Notes: a model not told the origin generated them from the letters alone. Numbered from the stretch's first letter, positions 8,751-17,352 are shown. The stretch: 64,000 nucleotides of DNA from Bacilli bacterium (GCA_900768345.1 CAAGCO010000009.1:26222-90221), one strand, 5' to 3'. Made by a program: numbers and translations.

Positions 8751-8879
8751 ATGAAAATATTTTATGATATACTTAAATCAAATAATGTAAATGTAACAAT
8801 AAGGAAGGAAATGGGCGGTAATTTATCAGCTGCCTGTGGCCAATTAAGAGCTAACGAAATGGAACGTGAAAGTAAATAA
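8751..8879 (+). pseudogene. C-terminal remnant of a second rlmN
   Basis: A 42-codon open frame whose product is the last part of an RlmN protein: IFYDILKSNNVNVTIRKEMG followed by AACGQL. It aligns with the C-terminus of the intact RlmN upstream (AFYDELVKHKINVQMRREMG...GACGQL), including the catalytic cysteine, but diverges in detail. The VTIR and AACGQL wording is nearer the general family consensus than that of the intact gene. It lacks the radical SAM domain and cannot be active alone. There is no good ribosome-binding site before its ATG. Confidence 0.8.
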
Positions 8880-8906
8880 TTTACATTAATAAAAAGAAGG
8901 TGAAAT

Positions 8907-9644
8907 ATGAAGACTTGTTATCAAACTGACCCAGGAAAAGTTAGAAGTCATAATGAAGACTCAGTAACAATTATTAAAAATATGAGTGATGAGTACTTAT
9001 TAGTAGTAGCTGATGGAATGGGTGGACATAAAGCTGGAGAAGTTGCTAGTTCTTTAGTAGTAACTGAACTTGGTAAAAGATTTGCTGAACTATCAAGTAT
9101 AGGTACTAAAGAAGAAGCAGTAATCTGGTTAAAAGAAATAATAGATGAAGTAAATATTAAAATATTAAAATATTCTGAAGAACATATAGATGCAAGTGGT
9201 CTTGGAACAACTTGTGTTTGCTCAATACTAACTAATGATTTCTTACTATTTGGAAACGTTGGTGATTCAAGCGGTTTCGTATACAAAAAAGACAAACTAT
9301 ACAAAGTTACTAAAGATCACACATTAGTAAATATATTACTAGAAAATGGAGAACTAACTGAAAGTGCAGCAAAGAATCATCCACAAAAGAATGTACTTAT
9401 GAAAGCATTAGGTGCAGCTGAAACTATAGAAATGGATATTTTTGATGTAGAACGTACAGTAGATGGAATTTTCCTATGTAGTGATGGACTTACTAATATG
9501 TTAACGGTAGAACAAATAGAAAAAGTATTAAATGATAATGAATTAGATATAGAAGAGCAAGTAGATAAATTAATTATGAAAGCTAATACTCGTGGGGGAA
9601 ACGATAATATTACAATTGCTTATGCAAGAATGAGTGGTGAATAG
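8907..9644 (+). CDS. prpC: PP2C-type serine/threonine phosphatase
   Basis: Cytoplasmic Mn/Mg-dependent phosphatase that reverses phosphorylation by the adjacent kinase. At 245 aa it has the full PPM motifs: RSHNEDS (residues 12-18), VADGMGGHKAGEVAS (about 35-49), GLGTTC, GNVGDSSGF, and DGLTNM and GGNDNIT near the C-terminus. The aspartates that bind the metal pair are present. Its stop codon is one base before the preferred kinase start, so the two are translationally coupled as in most Firmicutes. Confidence 0.95.
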   Translation: MKTCYQTDPGKVRSHNEDSVTIIKNMSDEYLLVVADGMGGHKAGEVASSLVVTELGKRFAELSSIGTKEEAVIWLKEIIDEVNIKILKYSEEHIDASGLGTTCVCSILTNDFLLFGNVGDSSGFVYKKDKLYKVTKDHTLVNILLENGELTESAAKNHPQKNVLMKALGAAETIEMDIFDVERTVDGIFLCSDGLTNMLTVEQIEKVLNDNELDIEEQVDKLIMKANTRGGNDNITIAYARMSGE

Positions 9645-9645
9645 T

Positions 9646-11391
9646 GTGATAGTTAAAGGTTCTAAAATAAACGATAGATATCAAATTATTAAGACACTTG
9701 GAGAAGGTGGAATGGCAAATGTATATTTAGCTCATGACACTATCCTTGATAGAAATGTTGCTGTTAAAGTACTAAGAGGAGACCTTGCAAACGATGAAAA
9801 ATTCGTTCGTCGATTTCAAAGAGAAGCACTTTCAGCATCAAGTTTAAGTCATCCAAATATTGTAGAAATGTATGATGTTGGAGAAGATGATGGCCAATAT
9901 TATATAGTAATGGAATATGTAGATGGAATGACTCTAAAACAAGTATTAAAGAAAAGAGGACATTTATCAGTTACAGAAGTAGTTGATATTATGCTACAAG
10001 TAACAGATGGTATGGCACATGCACATGATGCTTATATTATCCATAGAGATATAAAACCTCAAAATATAATGATACTTTCAAATGGTATGATAAAAATAAC
10101 TGACTTTGGAGTAGCAACAGCATTAAACTCAACTCAACTTACTCAAACAAACTCAGTTATGGGAACAGTACATTATCTACCACCAGAACAAGCTAATGGA
10201 AAAGGTTCAACTATAAGAAGTGATATTTATTCAATGGGAATAATGATGTATGAACTTCTAACTGGACTAGTTCCATATAAAGGAGATAACGCTGTTGAAA
10301 TAGCTTTAAAACATCTAAAAGAACCACTTCCAAGTGTTAGAAAATTTAATAGTAGCATACCTCAATCAATAGAAAATGTTATTATTAAAGCAACAGCTAA
10401 AAATCCAAAGAATAGATATACTGATGCAAGAGCTATGCATGAAGATTTAAAAACTGCATTAGATGAATCAAGACAAAATGAAAAAAGATATGTTTATCCA
10501 TATCCAGAAAATGATTTAGAAGAAACAAAAGTTCTTGATAAAGAATTAGAAACATTAAAGAAAGATGAACCAGCTAAGAAGAAAAAAGTAAAAGCATCTG
10601 AAGACGATGACTTCTTAGATGAAAATAAAAAAGGTAATAAAACATTAATTGTTATTGCAAGTATATTTACTGCATTAGTATTAACAGTAACAATAGGTAT
10701 GACTATTTACTTCGAAAAAACAAAGGTTAAAAATGTGGAAATACCAAATGTAGTTAATAAAGAGCCAACTGAAGCAGCTAATGAATTAACTGATTTAGGA
10801 TTCGATGTAGAGCCTGAATATAAATATACACCAAGTGATACAGTAGAAAAAGGAAAAGTAGTTAAGACTAGTCCTGAAATAGGTTCTAAAAGAAAATCAG
10901 GAACAAGAGTAATAATTTATATCTCTTCAGGAGTAGCTGCTTACATTGTAGAAGATTTTACTGGAAAGAATTATCTAGAAGCTAAAGGTAAAATAGAAGC
11001 ACAATGTGAATGCAATGTAACAGTTGAAGAAGAAATAGTAAGTGAAGATAAAAAAGTAACAGAAGATACAGTTTTAAGAACTGAACCAGCAGCTGGAGAA
11101 TCAAGTAAACTAGGAAGTCAAATAAAAATATTCATTCCTAAGGTAGAATATAAATATCCAGATTTCACTAGTGGTTATACACTTGAACAAATAGAAGAAT
11201 TTGCAAGTAAACATGAATTAAAACTAGAATATAAATATCAAGAAAGTGCAACAGTTACAGAAGGAACAATTATTAAACAAAGTAGGGCTGCTAAATCAGT
11301 AGTAACACCTGGAGCAACATTAGTAATAACTATCGCAAAAGCACCAGAATCAATTACTGAAGGAGATCCTAACGACGAAACAGGGGACTAA
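9646..11391 (+). CDS. prkC: PASTA-domain Ser/Thr protein kinase
   Basis: Membrane kinase that senses cell-wall fragments and phosphorylates translation, division and wall-synthesis proteins. I prefer the GTG at 9646, which has GGTGA upstream; GTGs at 9634 and 9637 would overlap prpC. The kinase domain spans about residues 10-270, with GEGGMANVY, the catalytic HRDIKPQNIM and DFGVA. A Lys/Glu-rich linker and one membrane helix (about 330-350) follow, then three extracellular PASTA repeats ending in a short acidic tail. In spore-formers such kinases also mediate germination in response to muropeptides, which fits the spore genes in this window. Confidence 0.95.
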   Translation: MIVKGSKINDRYQIIKTLGEGGMANVYLAHDTILDRNVAVKVLRGDLANDEKFVRRFQREALSASSLSHPNIVEMYDVGEDDGQYYIVMEYVDGMTLKQVLKKRGHLSVTEVVDIMLQVTDGMAHAHDAYIIHRDIKPQNIMILSNGMIKITDFGVATALNSTQLTQTNSVMGTVHYLPPEQANGKGSTIRSDIYSMGIMMYELLTGLVPYKGDNAVEIALKHLKEPLPSVRKFNSSIPQSIENVIIKATAKNPKNRYTDARAMHEDLKTALDESRQNEKRYVYPYPENDLEETKVLDKELETLKKDEPAKKKKVKASEDDDFLDENKKGNKTLIVIASIFTALVLTVTIGMTIYFEKTKVKNVEIPNVVNKEPTEAANELTDLGFDVEPEYKYTPSDTVEKGKVVKTSPEIGSKRKSGTRVIIYISSGVAAYIVEDFTGKNYLEAKGKIEAQCECNVTVEEEIVSEDKKVTEDTVLRTEPAAGESSKLGSQIKIFIPKVEYKYPDFTSGYTLEQIEEFASKHELKLEYKYQESATVTEGTIIKQSRAAKSVVTPGATLVITIAKAPESITEGDPNDETGD

Positions 11392-11392
11392 T

Positions 11393-12250
11393 ATGAAAGG
11401 TAAAATAATATGTATTAATAAATACATACACAGAGTTTTATTAGAAAATAATACAATAATCGATACTAGAACTAGAGGGAAACTACGTAATCAAAAAGTT
11501 TCCCCAGTTGTAGGTGATAATGTAATAGTAGATGTAACTAATAAAACAATAGAAAAAGTTGAACCTAGAAAAAACTATCTGGAAAGACCACTTATAGCAA
11601 ATATAGATAAACTTCTTATTGTTATGAGTACATCTATTCCAGTTTTTTCTGATTATTTAATAGATAAATTTTTACTTATAGCTAACTATAATAATATAGA
11701 ACCAATCATAATAATAACTAAAACAGATATGATTACTATAAAAGAAAAAGCTGAAGTACGAAAATATATGAATTATTATAGAAAAATAGGTATAAAAGTA
11801 TATATTAATACAAGTATAGCCAAAATAAAAAAAGAATTTAAAAATTCAACTGTTGCTTTATGCGGCCAAACTGGTAGTGGGAAATCCTCTTTATTAAATA
11901 GAGTAGATGCTTCGTTAAAATTAAAAACTGGAGAAGTTTCTTTGTCCTTAGGAAGAGGTAAACACACTACAAGATTAGTAGAACTTCTAGAGGTAAATGA
12001 TGGGCTTATCGCAGATACTCCTGGATTTAGTTCGCTTGAAATAAACATTCCAGCAAAAGAAATAAAAAAATACTACAGTGATTTTAGTAAACCATGTAAA
12101 TATAGAACATGTACTCATGTAAAAGAAGATGGTTGTGAAATAATTAAAATGGTAGAAAATGGTAAGATACCAAAATGGAGATACGAAAACTATTTAAAAT
12201 TCATGGAGGAAACAAAATATGAAAGTAAGCGTTTCAATACTATCAAGTAG
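11393..12250 (+). CDS. rsgA: Ribosome small-subunit GTPase RsgA
   Basis: Circularly permuted GTPase that checks late 30S subunit maturation. The 285-aa product has an N-terminal OB-fold, then TKTD (G4), GQTGSGKSSLLN (G1/P-loop, about residues 158-169), GKHTT (G2), DTPG (G3), and a C-terminal zinc-binding knuckle CKYRTCTHVKEDGC. It follows prkC by one base and overlaps rpe by 32 bases. The order prpC-prkC-rsgA-rpe is the usual one in Firmicutes. Confidence 0.95.
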   Translation: MKGKIICINKYIHRVLLENNTIIDTRTRGKLRNQKVSPVVGDNVIVDVTNKTIEKVEPRKNYLERPLIANIDKLLIVMSTSIPVFSDYLIDKFLLIANYNNIEPIIIITKTDMITIKEKAEVRKYMNYYRKIGIKVYINTSIAKIKKEFKNSTVALCGQTGSGKSSLLNRVDASLKLKTGEVSLSLGRGKHTTRLVELLEVNDGLIADTPGFSSLEINIPAKEIKKYYSDFSKPCKYRTCTHVKEDGCEIIKMVENGKIPKWRYENYLKFMEETKYESKRFNTIK

Positions 12251-12857
12251 TATAAAACCAGCAGATATTGTAAAAATATTAGATAATACAAAAGCTGACT
12301 ATATACATATTGATATAATGGATGGAAAATTCGTTGAAAATAAAACTTGGACAATAAGTGAAATTAAAAAGATAACTAGTTATTCAAAGTTACCTTTAGA
12401 TGTTCACTTAATGGTAGAAAATCCTTCTAAATATATAGAAGACTATGCATTATTAAATACAAGTTACATAGCATTTCATTATGAAGCAGTAAAAGATATT
12501 GATAAAATGATTAATGAAATAAAAAACTATGGATTAAAAGTAGGAATTGCTATAAATCCAGAAACAAGTGAAGAAGTAGTATTTCCATACTTATCTAAAA
12601 TAGATGAAGTATTAATAATGAGCGTACATCCAGGTAAAAGTGGACAATCATTTATAGAAAGTACACTAGATAAAATAGAAAGATTAAAAGAAGAAATATT
12701 AAGACAAAATGTAAAAACAATTATATCTGTAGATGGTGGAATAAATGATGAAACTGGAAATTTATGTGTTCAAAAAGGAGTAGATATACTGGTATCGGCT
12801 TCTTATATTCATAAAGATATAGTAAACAACATAAATACATTAAAGAAACTAGCATAA
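12219..12857 (+). CDS. rpe: Ribulose-phosphate 3-epimerase
   Basis: Interconverts ribulose 5-phosphate and xylulose 5-phosphate in the pentose phosphate pathway. At 212 aa it has full family length, with HIDIMDGKFV (metal ligands His and Asp), DVHLMVENP, SVHPGKSGQSF and VDGGIN. The ATG lies inside the end of rsgA with GGAGG upstream (12206-12210), so translation is coupled. A terminator follows directly. Confidence 0.95.
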   Translation: MKVSVSILSSSIKPADIVKILDNTKADYIHIDIMDGKFVENKTWTISEIKKITSYSKLPLDVHLMVENPSKYIEDYALLNTSYIAFHYEAVKDIDKMINEIKNYGLKVGIAINPETSEEVVFPYLSKIDEVLIMSVHPGKSGQSFIESTLDKIERLKEEILRQNVKTIISVDGGINDETGNLCVQKGVDILVSASYIHKDIVNNINTLKKLA

Positions 12858-12870
12858 GCTAGTTTTTATT
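12846..12870 (+). terminator. Terminator after rpe
   Basis: AAACTAGC-ATAA-GCTAGTTT hairpin with T-run, overlapping the rpe stop codon. Confidence 0.8.
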
Positions 12871-12871
12871 T

Positions 12872-12900
12872 ATAAAAAAATCATTCATTACTGAATGATT
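12872..12900 (-). terminator. Terminator of the convergent minus-strand gene
   Basis: AATCATTCA / TGAATGATT inverted repeat. On the minus strand it is followed by a run of T. Confidence 0.7.
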
Positions 12901-13477
12901 AATTATTTCTAGGACTAGTAAGTTCTAGTCTTCTAGAATTATTTAATATTTGATTTAAATTATTAATAACTTCTATATAATGTAATTGCATATCGTCAAT
13001 TCTTTTAGCTTCAACAAAAGAACTTACACTAATTTGAACATATCTGTTAGCTTCAGCTTCATCTCCACTTAGTTTAGCTTCAGTACTTTTAATAATAGCC
13101 CAATTTCTTCTTTTAACTAATTTTTCTTTTCTTTTTTCGTTAGTAAGAAATTTTTCTTGTAAAGCCTGAGTTAGATTTCTAACTTCATCATCACTCATAT
13201 CACTAGAAGCATTTATATAAGTTCTTCTAGTTTGATCTTGTATTCTAGCTACATCATTTAATTCTCTATATGCTTGTTTTTTTGTATCATTATATGATGC
13301 TAAAGTTTCATCTAAAGAATCCATTGTTCTAACTTGACCATTACTATAAGCAATATTTCTTCTAATAGTACTTCTAACTATTTGTCTTTCCGTATCTACT
13401 ATTAAGTCTTCAAGTTCATTAATTTTAATTGATGTCATTATATATTTGTCTATTGTTGGCAGTAAATTCATTTCCAA
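12899..13477 (-). CDS. Coiled-coil protein of unknown function
   Basis: A 192-aa soluble protein with no hydrophobic or signal segment. Charged heptad-like stretches run through most of it, so it is probably an all-helical coiled coil. Cysteines are absent. It has an upstream GGGGGATATTGG-type ribosome-binding region on the minus strand, stands alone between terminators and is transcribed divergently from the broken prepilin gene. I do not recognise a family. Confidence 0.65.
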   Translation of the reverse strand: MEMNLLPTIDKYIMTSIKINELEDLIVDTERQIVRSTIRRNIAYSNGQVRTMDSLDETLASYNDTKKQAYRELNDVARIQDQTRRTYINASSDMSDDEVRNLTQALQEKFLTNEKRKEKLVKRRNWAIIKSTEAKLSGDEAEANRYVQISVSSFVEAKRIDDMQLHYIEVINNLNQILNNSRRLELTSPRNN

Positions 13478-13588
13478 TATCCCCCTTTTTAAGACGATGC
13501 ATATTATACCACATTTAAATTAATTTGTCACGTATTTTATTTAAAATAGATATATGTTATACTTAACATAATAATAGGAGTTGAAATA

Positions 13589-14533
13589 ATGAAAAAGAAA
13601 GGTTTTACATTAGTTGAGTTATTAGCAGTTATAGCAATTTTAGCAATACTAGTAATAATAGCTTTACCTAATGTAATAAATATGTATAATAACGCTAAAA
13701 AACAAGTTTTCTTAACAGAAGCACAAACGGTCGCATCAACATCAGAAAAGAAGTTTTTATCTAATAGTATATCTGGTGCTACAAAAGAATCAGTTTATTG
13801 TAAAAGCAAAACTGACGAAAAAAATCCATTAGAGATGACAGGAGCTAAAAAATATTATTATGTTGAATTAGGTAATGATGGTAAAAAAAAATTTAATTAT
13901 TTGGAACGACCAAAAATATATTAAATATGTAGCAGATGGTTCAAAAGAAGTAAGTAATCTAACAGTAGATGAGATAGTAGAAAGAGATAATAATAACTTC
14001 ACGTGTGGAAATGTACTAACAGAAATAGGAGTAAAAGATGAAACAACACACCACTAGATAAAAATGTAAATAATTTAAAAAACACAACTTGGGTACTAGA
14101 TGATAATTACACATTCTCTTTAACATCAGTTATTCTTGAAGATGGCACAACATCTTCTGCTAACAAATTAGTTGATTTAAAAGAAGCAAATATAAATTTT
14201 ACTTCTAATGGTAGAAAATTTGTGGGAATAACATCACTATATCTACCATTTGATGAACCAGGCGTAAATCTTGAAATATCATGTTTCGGATTTAAAGTAT
14301 CTTTCTCAGATACATTTAATAAAATAGACTTTCCATTCGGAGAAAAATTAAAAAGTCAAAACGGTGTTATAATGTATGGTATATCAGAAAGCAAAGGAGT
14401 ATATGTACCATATTATCAAAAAAGTGGATGGTATAGTGATAATTATAAAACTATAGAAATAACAGGTGGAACTGATACTACAAAAACAGAAGTTATAAAT
14501 TGGTTTAAGAAACATGGAACAAGAATTAAATAG
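13589..14533 (+). pseudogene. Type IV prepilin-like gene with two frameshifts
   Basis: The gene begins with a class III prepilin leader (MKKKGFTLVELLAVIAIL), where processing would fall after the glycine and Glu is at +5 of the mature protein. The frame leaves the first phase at a run of nine A (13883-13891), continues in the +1 phase to about 14045, then returns to the original phase near the ACAACACACC stretch (14042-14052) and runs to 14533. Removing one A and two bases of the AC repeat would give one ~314-aa pilin with a C-terminal domain containing NTTWVLDDNYTF. This may be a true pseudogene, phase variation, slippage-dependent expression or sequencing error in the homopolymer. It lies 5' of the bacteriocin exporter. 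Confidence 0.75.
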
Positions 14534-14560
14534 ATTAATTAATTGATCTATTTTTTTTTT
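14528..14560 (+). terminator. Terminator after prepilin pseudogene
   Basis: AAATAGAT / ATCTATTT stem with a 10-base loop, followed by a long T-run. Confidence 0.75.
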
Positions 14561-14627
14561 GAAAAAAATTTTAAAAAAAGAAGTGATTTGATATTTTATA
14601 TCCAACTATAATAATAGGAGGGTTAAA

Positions 14628-16688
14628 ATGTTAAACAAAAAGTTAATAGTTAAACAAAATGGTTTTAAAGATTGTGGCCCTTCATGTTTATTATCTATAA
14701 TGAAATATTATGGATTTGAGGCCTCACATGAAGAAGTTACTTTCACTCTTAAAACCACAGTAGATGGAACTAATGCATATAACATAATAAATGGAAGTAG
14801 ATTATATGGATTTGATGGTTATGGAATACATTATACATACGAAGAAATAATAAATTCAGAAATATCTTTCCCTATAATATGTCATGTTATTAAAAATAAT
14901 ATGTACCATTTCATAGTAGTATACAAAGTAAATAAGAATTCTTTAACTATAATGGATCCAGGAAGTAATATAACTAAAATATCATTTGATGAATTTAAAA
15001 AAATATATCAAGAAACTTCTTTAGTTATATATCCAGTAAAGAAAGCAAATAATTTGATTAATAAAGATAAGTTATTAGATGTAATAAAAGATTATTTAGG
15101 AATCGAAAAAAAGAATTTAATAATTATTATATCCACCTCTATATTACTTATAATATTTAGCATATTAATTAATTATTTTACGCTTATATTAATAGATTAT
15201 ATATTACCAAATTATAATTATAATCTATTGATAAAAATAACTATTTCATTTTTGATAACATCTATAATAAAAAATATTATTAATTATATAAGGGGTAAAT
15301 TAATAATAAATGTAAATTCTAGATTTACTATTAACTTAAATAATAATATTATTAGAAAACTTTTTAATCTTCCTTATCAATTCTTCAAAAACAAATCTAC
15401 TCCTGAAGTAATATCTAGAATAAATGATTTAAAAGAATTTAAAGATAGTTTTTCTGAAATAATAATAAATATATCTACTAATATATTATTAGTATTTATA
15501 AGCTTTATATTACTTTTAAAAATAAATATAAAACTGTTTATAATTTATATTATTGAAATAATTATTTACATATTGTTAACTTTGATATATAAGAATAAAA
15601 ATAATAAATATATAGATGAAATACTAATAAATGAATCTAACTATAATAAGACATTAAATGATAGTATATATAGTTATGAAATAAATAAAAACCTCAACCT
15701 AAACAACAGTACATTAAAGAATATAGAAATATCTTATATTAAAAATGACTTTTCTCATAAAAAATATGACCATTTAATAAATTTTCAAGTTTTATTAAAA
15801 GAGTTGGTAAGTAATTTAACTTATATAACTTCTTTATTTATAAGTACTATTTTAATACATAAAAATATTATAACACTTGGAAATTTCTTATTATTTAATT
15901 CACTTATATATTATTTTACTGAACCATTAAAAAGTATATTAGAGTTAGAACCAAATATTAATTATTTAAAAAATATATATAGAAGAATTAATGATTTGTT
16001 ATTAGTATCAACTGAAGAATCAATAAAGACTGATAAAATTATATCAGGCGATATAATCTTTAAGAATTTATCATATATGATTAATGATAAAGAACTTTTT
16101 AATAACGTATCTTTCAAAATTAAATATGGAAGTAAGTTTTTAATACATGGTAACAGTGGAAATGGAAAAAGTACAATTATAAAAATACTATTAAAATATT
16201 TAAATGATTATAAAGGTAATATTTATATTGATAATAAAAATATAAAAGATATTGATTCTAATATTATATCTAATAGTATGACTTATGTATCGCAAAATAA
16301 TTTTATATTGAATGATACTCTTAAAAACAACATTATTTATGGAAGAAAAGTAAATGATGAAGAATATGAGAGAGTAATTCATATTTGTAATTTAGATACT
16401 TTAAGAAATAATAATAAATTAAGAAATAATATGATTATAGAAGAAGATGGTTTTAATATATCAGGTGGAGAGAGACAAAAAATTATTTTAGCAAGAAGTA
16501 TTTTAAAGGATAGTGAATTTATAATTCTAGATGAAGCACTAAGTGAAGTAGGTATAGAAGAAGAAAAAGAAATAATTAAAAAACTATTTAAATATTTTAA
16601 AGAAAAAACAATTATTTATATTTCTCATAAACAAGAAATTATTAATTTGTTTAATGAAAAATATAAATTAGAAAGGAGTAAGGCTTAA
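14628..16688 (+). CDS. Bacteriocin ABC exporter with C39 leader peptidase
   Basis: A 686-aa peptidase-containing ABC transporter that should cut double-glycine leaders and export the peptides. The N-terminal C39 peptidase domain (about 1-130) has the catalytic cysteine in DCGPSC (residue 16), the histidine in YHFIVVY and the aspartate in MDPG. Five or six membrane helices follow (about 160-420). The ATPase domain has Walker A (GNSGNGKST, about 508), signature SGGERQ and Walker B (FIILDEA). The preferred start has AGGAGGG upstream. The stop overlaps the ATG of the first double-glycine peptide (TAATG), tying the exporter to its substrates. No separate accessory protein (LcnD-type) or immunity gene is evident. 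Confidence 0.9.
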   Translation: MLNKKLIVKQNGFKDCGPSCLLSIMKYYGFEASHEEVTFTLKTTVDGTNAYNIINGSRLYGFDGYGIHYTYEEIINSEISFPIICHVIKNNMYHFIVVYKVNKNSLTIMDPGSNITKISFDEFKKIYQETSLVIYPVKKANNLINKDKLLDVIKDYLGIEKKNLIIIISTSILLIIFSILINYFTLILIDYILPNYNYNLLIKITISFLITSIIKNIINYIRGKLIINVNSRFTINLNNNIIRKLFNLPYQFFKNKSTPEVISRINDLKEFKDSFSEIIINISTNILLVFISFILLLKINIKLFIIYIIEIIIYILLTLIYKNKNNKYIDEILINESNYNKTLNDSIYSYEINKNLNLNNSTLKNIEISYIKNDFSHKKYDHLINFQVLLKELVSNLTYITSLFISTILIHKNIITLGNFLLFNSLIYYFTEPLKSILELEPNINYLKNIYRRINDLLLVSTEESIKTDKIISGDIIFKNLSYMINDKELFNNVSFKIKYGSKFLIHGNSGNGKSTIIKILLKYLNDYKGNIYIDNKNIKDIDSNIISNSMTYVSQNNFILNDTLKNNIIYGRKVNDEEYERVIHICNLDTLRNNNKLRNNMIIEEDGFNISGGERQKIILARSILKDSEFIILDEALSEVGIEEEKEIIKKLFKYFKEKTIIYISHKQEIINLFNEKYKLERSKA

Positions 16689-16825
16689 TGCAAAAAGAAG
16701 AACTAATTAATATTAAAGGAGGTGCAAATTGGGTAGCTTTAGGAATTGGATCAACATTAGTGTCATTTCTAATTGGTTTAGTAGATGGTTATTTAAGACC
16801 TTTAAAATGTAACAAATGGAAATAA
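16688..16825 (+). CDS. Double-glycine-leader bacteriocin-like peptide A
   Basis: A 45-aa micro-ORF with AAGGAG upstream, starting inside the exporter's stop codon. The leader MQKEELINIKGG fits the double-glycine consensus (EL..I.GG), so C39 cleavage after GG gives a 33-aa mature peptide. The mature part is hydrophobic in the middle with a GxxxG motif (GLVDG, precursor residues 30-34), one cysteine and a basic end (KCNKWK). Leader, size, GxxxG motif and pairing with a second such peptide match class IIb two-peptide bacteriocins. Activity is inferred; it could also be a signalling peptide. Confidence 0.8.
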   Translation: MQKEELINIKGGANWVALGIGSTLVSFLIGLVDGYLRPLKCNKWK

Positions 16826-16974
16826 ATGAATTAAAAGAAATAAAAGGAGGTGCCATATCTGGTACTATCATAAATGCTATAGTAAGATCAGTTACTTTAG
16901 CATTAGAATTAGGACGTAGTCTTGGTTCAGCACTAAGAAGAGCAAAAGATAAGAAAAAATGTAAATATAGTTAG
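16816..16974 (+). CDS. Double-glycine-leader bacteriocin-like peptide B
   Basis: A 52-aa micro-ORF that overlaps the end of peptide A by ten bases and has no ribosome-binding site of its own, so it is probably translationally coupled. The leader MEINELKEIKGG is followed by a 40-aa mature peptide with an amphipathic hydrophobic stretch, a GxxxG motif (GRSLG, precursor residues 33-37), a strongly basic C-terminus and one cysteine. It is dissimilar to peptide A except in the leader, as expected for the two halves of a class IIb bacteriocin. A terminator begins at its stop codon. Confidence 0.8.
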   Translation: MEINELKEIKGGAISGTIINAIVRSVTLALELGRSLGSALRRAKDKKKCKYS

Positions 16975-16997
16975 CGAGAGCTAACTATATTTTTGAT
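16965..16997 (+). terminator. Terminator of the bacteriocin operon
   Basis: ATATAGTTAGC / GCTAACTATAT stem with GAGA loop, then TTTTT. The stop codon of peptide B lies in the 5' arm. Confidence 0.85.
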
Positions 16998-17073
16998 AAA
17001 AAAAGAAGTGTATTTATAATTTACCTCTAATGATAATAATAGAGAAATATAAACTCTAGAAATGAGTTATTAA

Positions 17074-17226
17074 ATGAAACGATATAATGGTATGAATGAT
17101 GTTATTTTCAAAAATACATTTTACATTGAAAAAAATAAAGATTTACTTAAGTGGTTAATTGAAAGTTGCTTAGATATGAATATAGATGAAATAGAATTAA
17201 AACTTAAAGAACTAAATAGTAAATAG
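17074..17226 (+). pseudogene. N-terminal fragment of a PD-(D/E)XK (Rpn/YhgA-type) protein
   Basis: A 50-codon ORF, MKRYNGMNDVIFKNTFYIEK followed by NKDLLKWLIESCLDMNIDEIEL. This pattern (NDVIFK.hF...KDLLhhhLEShLd..IdEIEL) is the N-terminus of Rpn/YhgA-like recombination-promoting nuclease or 'transposase' proteins, which are normally around 300 aa. The catalytic PD-(D/E)XK core is missing and the ORF ends in a terminator hairpin, so this is most likely a relic. There is no good ribosome-binding site. A functional micro-protein cannot be excluded. Confidence 0.6.
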
Positions 17227-17256
17227 AAATATCTCAGCTACGAGATATTTTCTTAT
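17227..17256 (+). terminator. Terminator-like hairpin
   Basis: AAATATCTC-AGCTAC-GAGATATTT perfect stem followed by TTCTTATT, directly after the Rpn-like fragment. Confidence 0.7.
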
Positions 17257-17289
17257 TGTGAAAAATTTGTAAAAATACAAAAAGCCTTA

Positions 17290-17317
17290 TTGACATATAA
17301 TAATAAATGGTTATAAT
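17290..17317 (+). promoter_or_regulatory. Promoter of marR-ABC operon
   Basis: TTGACA at 17290 and TATAAT at 17312 with a 16-base spacer: near-perfect consensus boxes, implying a strong promoter that would need repression. Confidence 0.8.
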
Positions 17318-17323
17318 TATTTT

Positions 17324-17337
17324 GTTAGTTACCTAAC
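17324..17337 (+). promoter_or_regulatory. Candidate MarR operator
   Basis: The inverted repeat GTTAG-TTAC-CTAAC lies 6 bases after the -10 box, at the likely transcription start and 16 bases before the marR ATG. Its form resembles known MarR-family operators, so binding would block the operon promoter (autoregulation inferred). Confidence 0.65.
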
Positions 17338-17352
17338 CAAAGGAAAGATATT

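Noticed and set aside
13875..14057. Separate 60-codon ORF inside the prepilin region
   Set aside because: Its product continues the upstream pilin sequence across a nine-A run, so it is a frameshifted part of one gene, not an independent gene.
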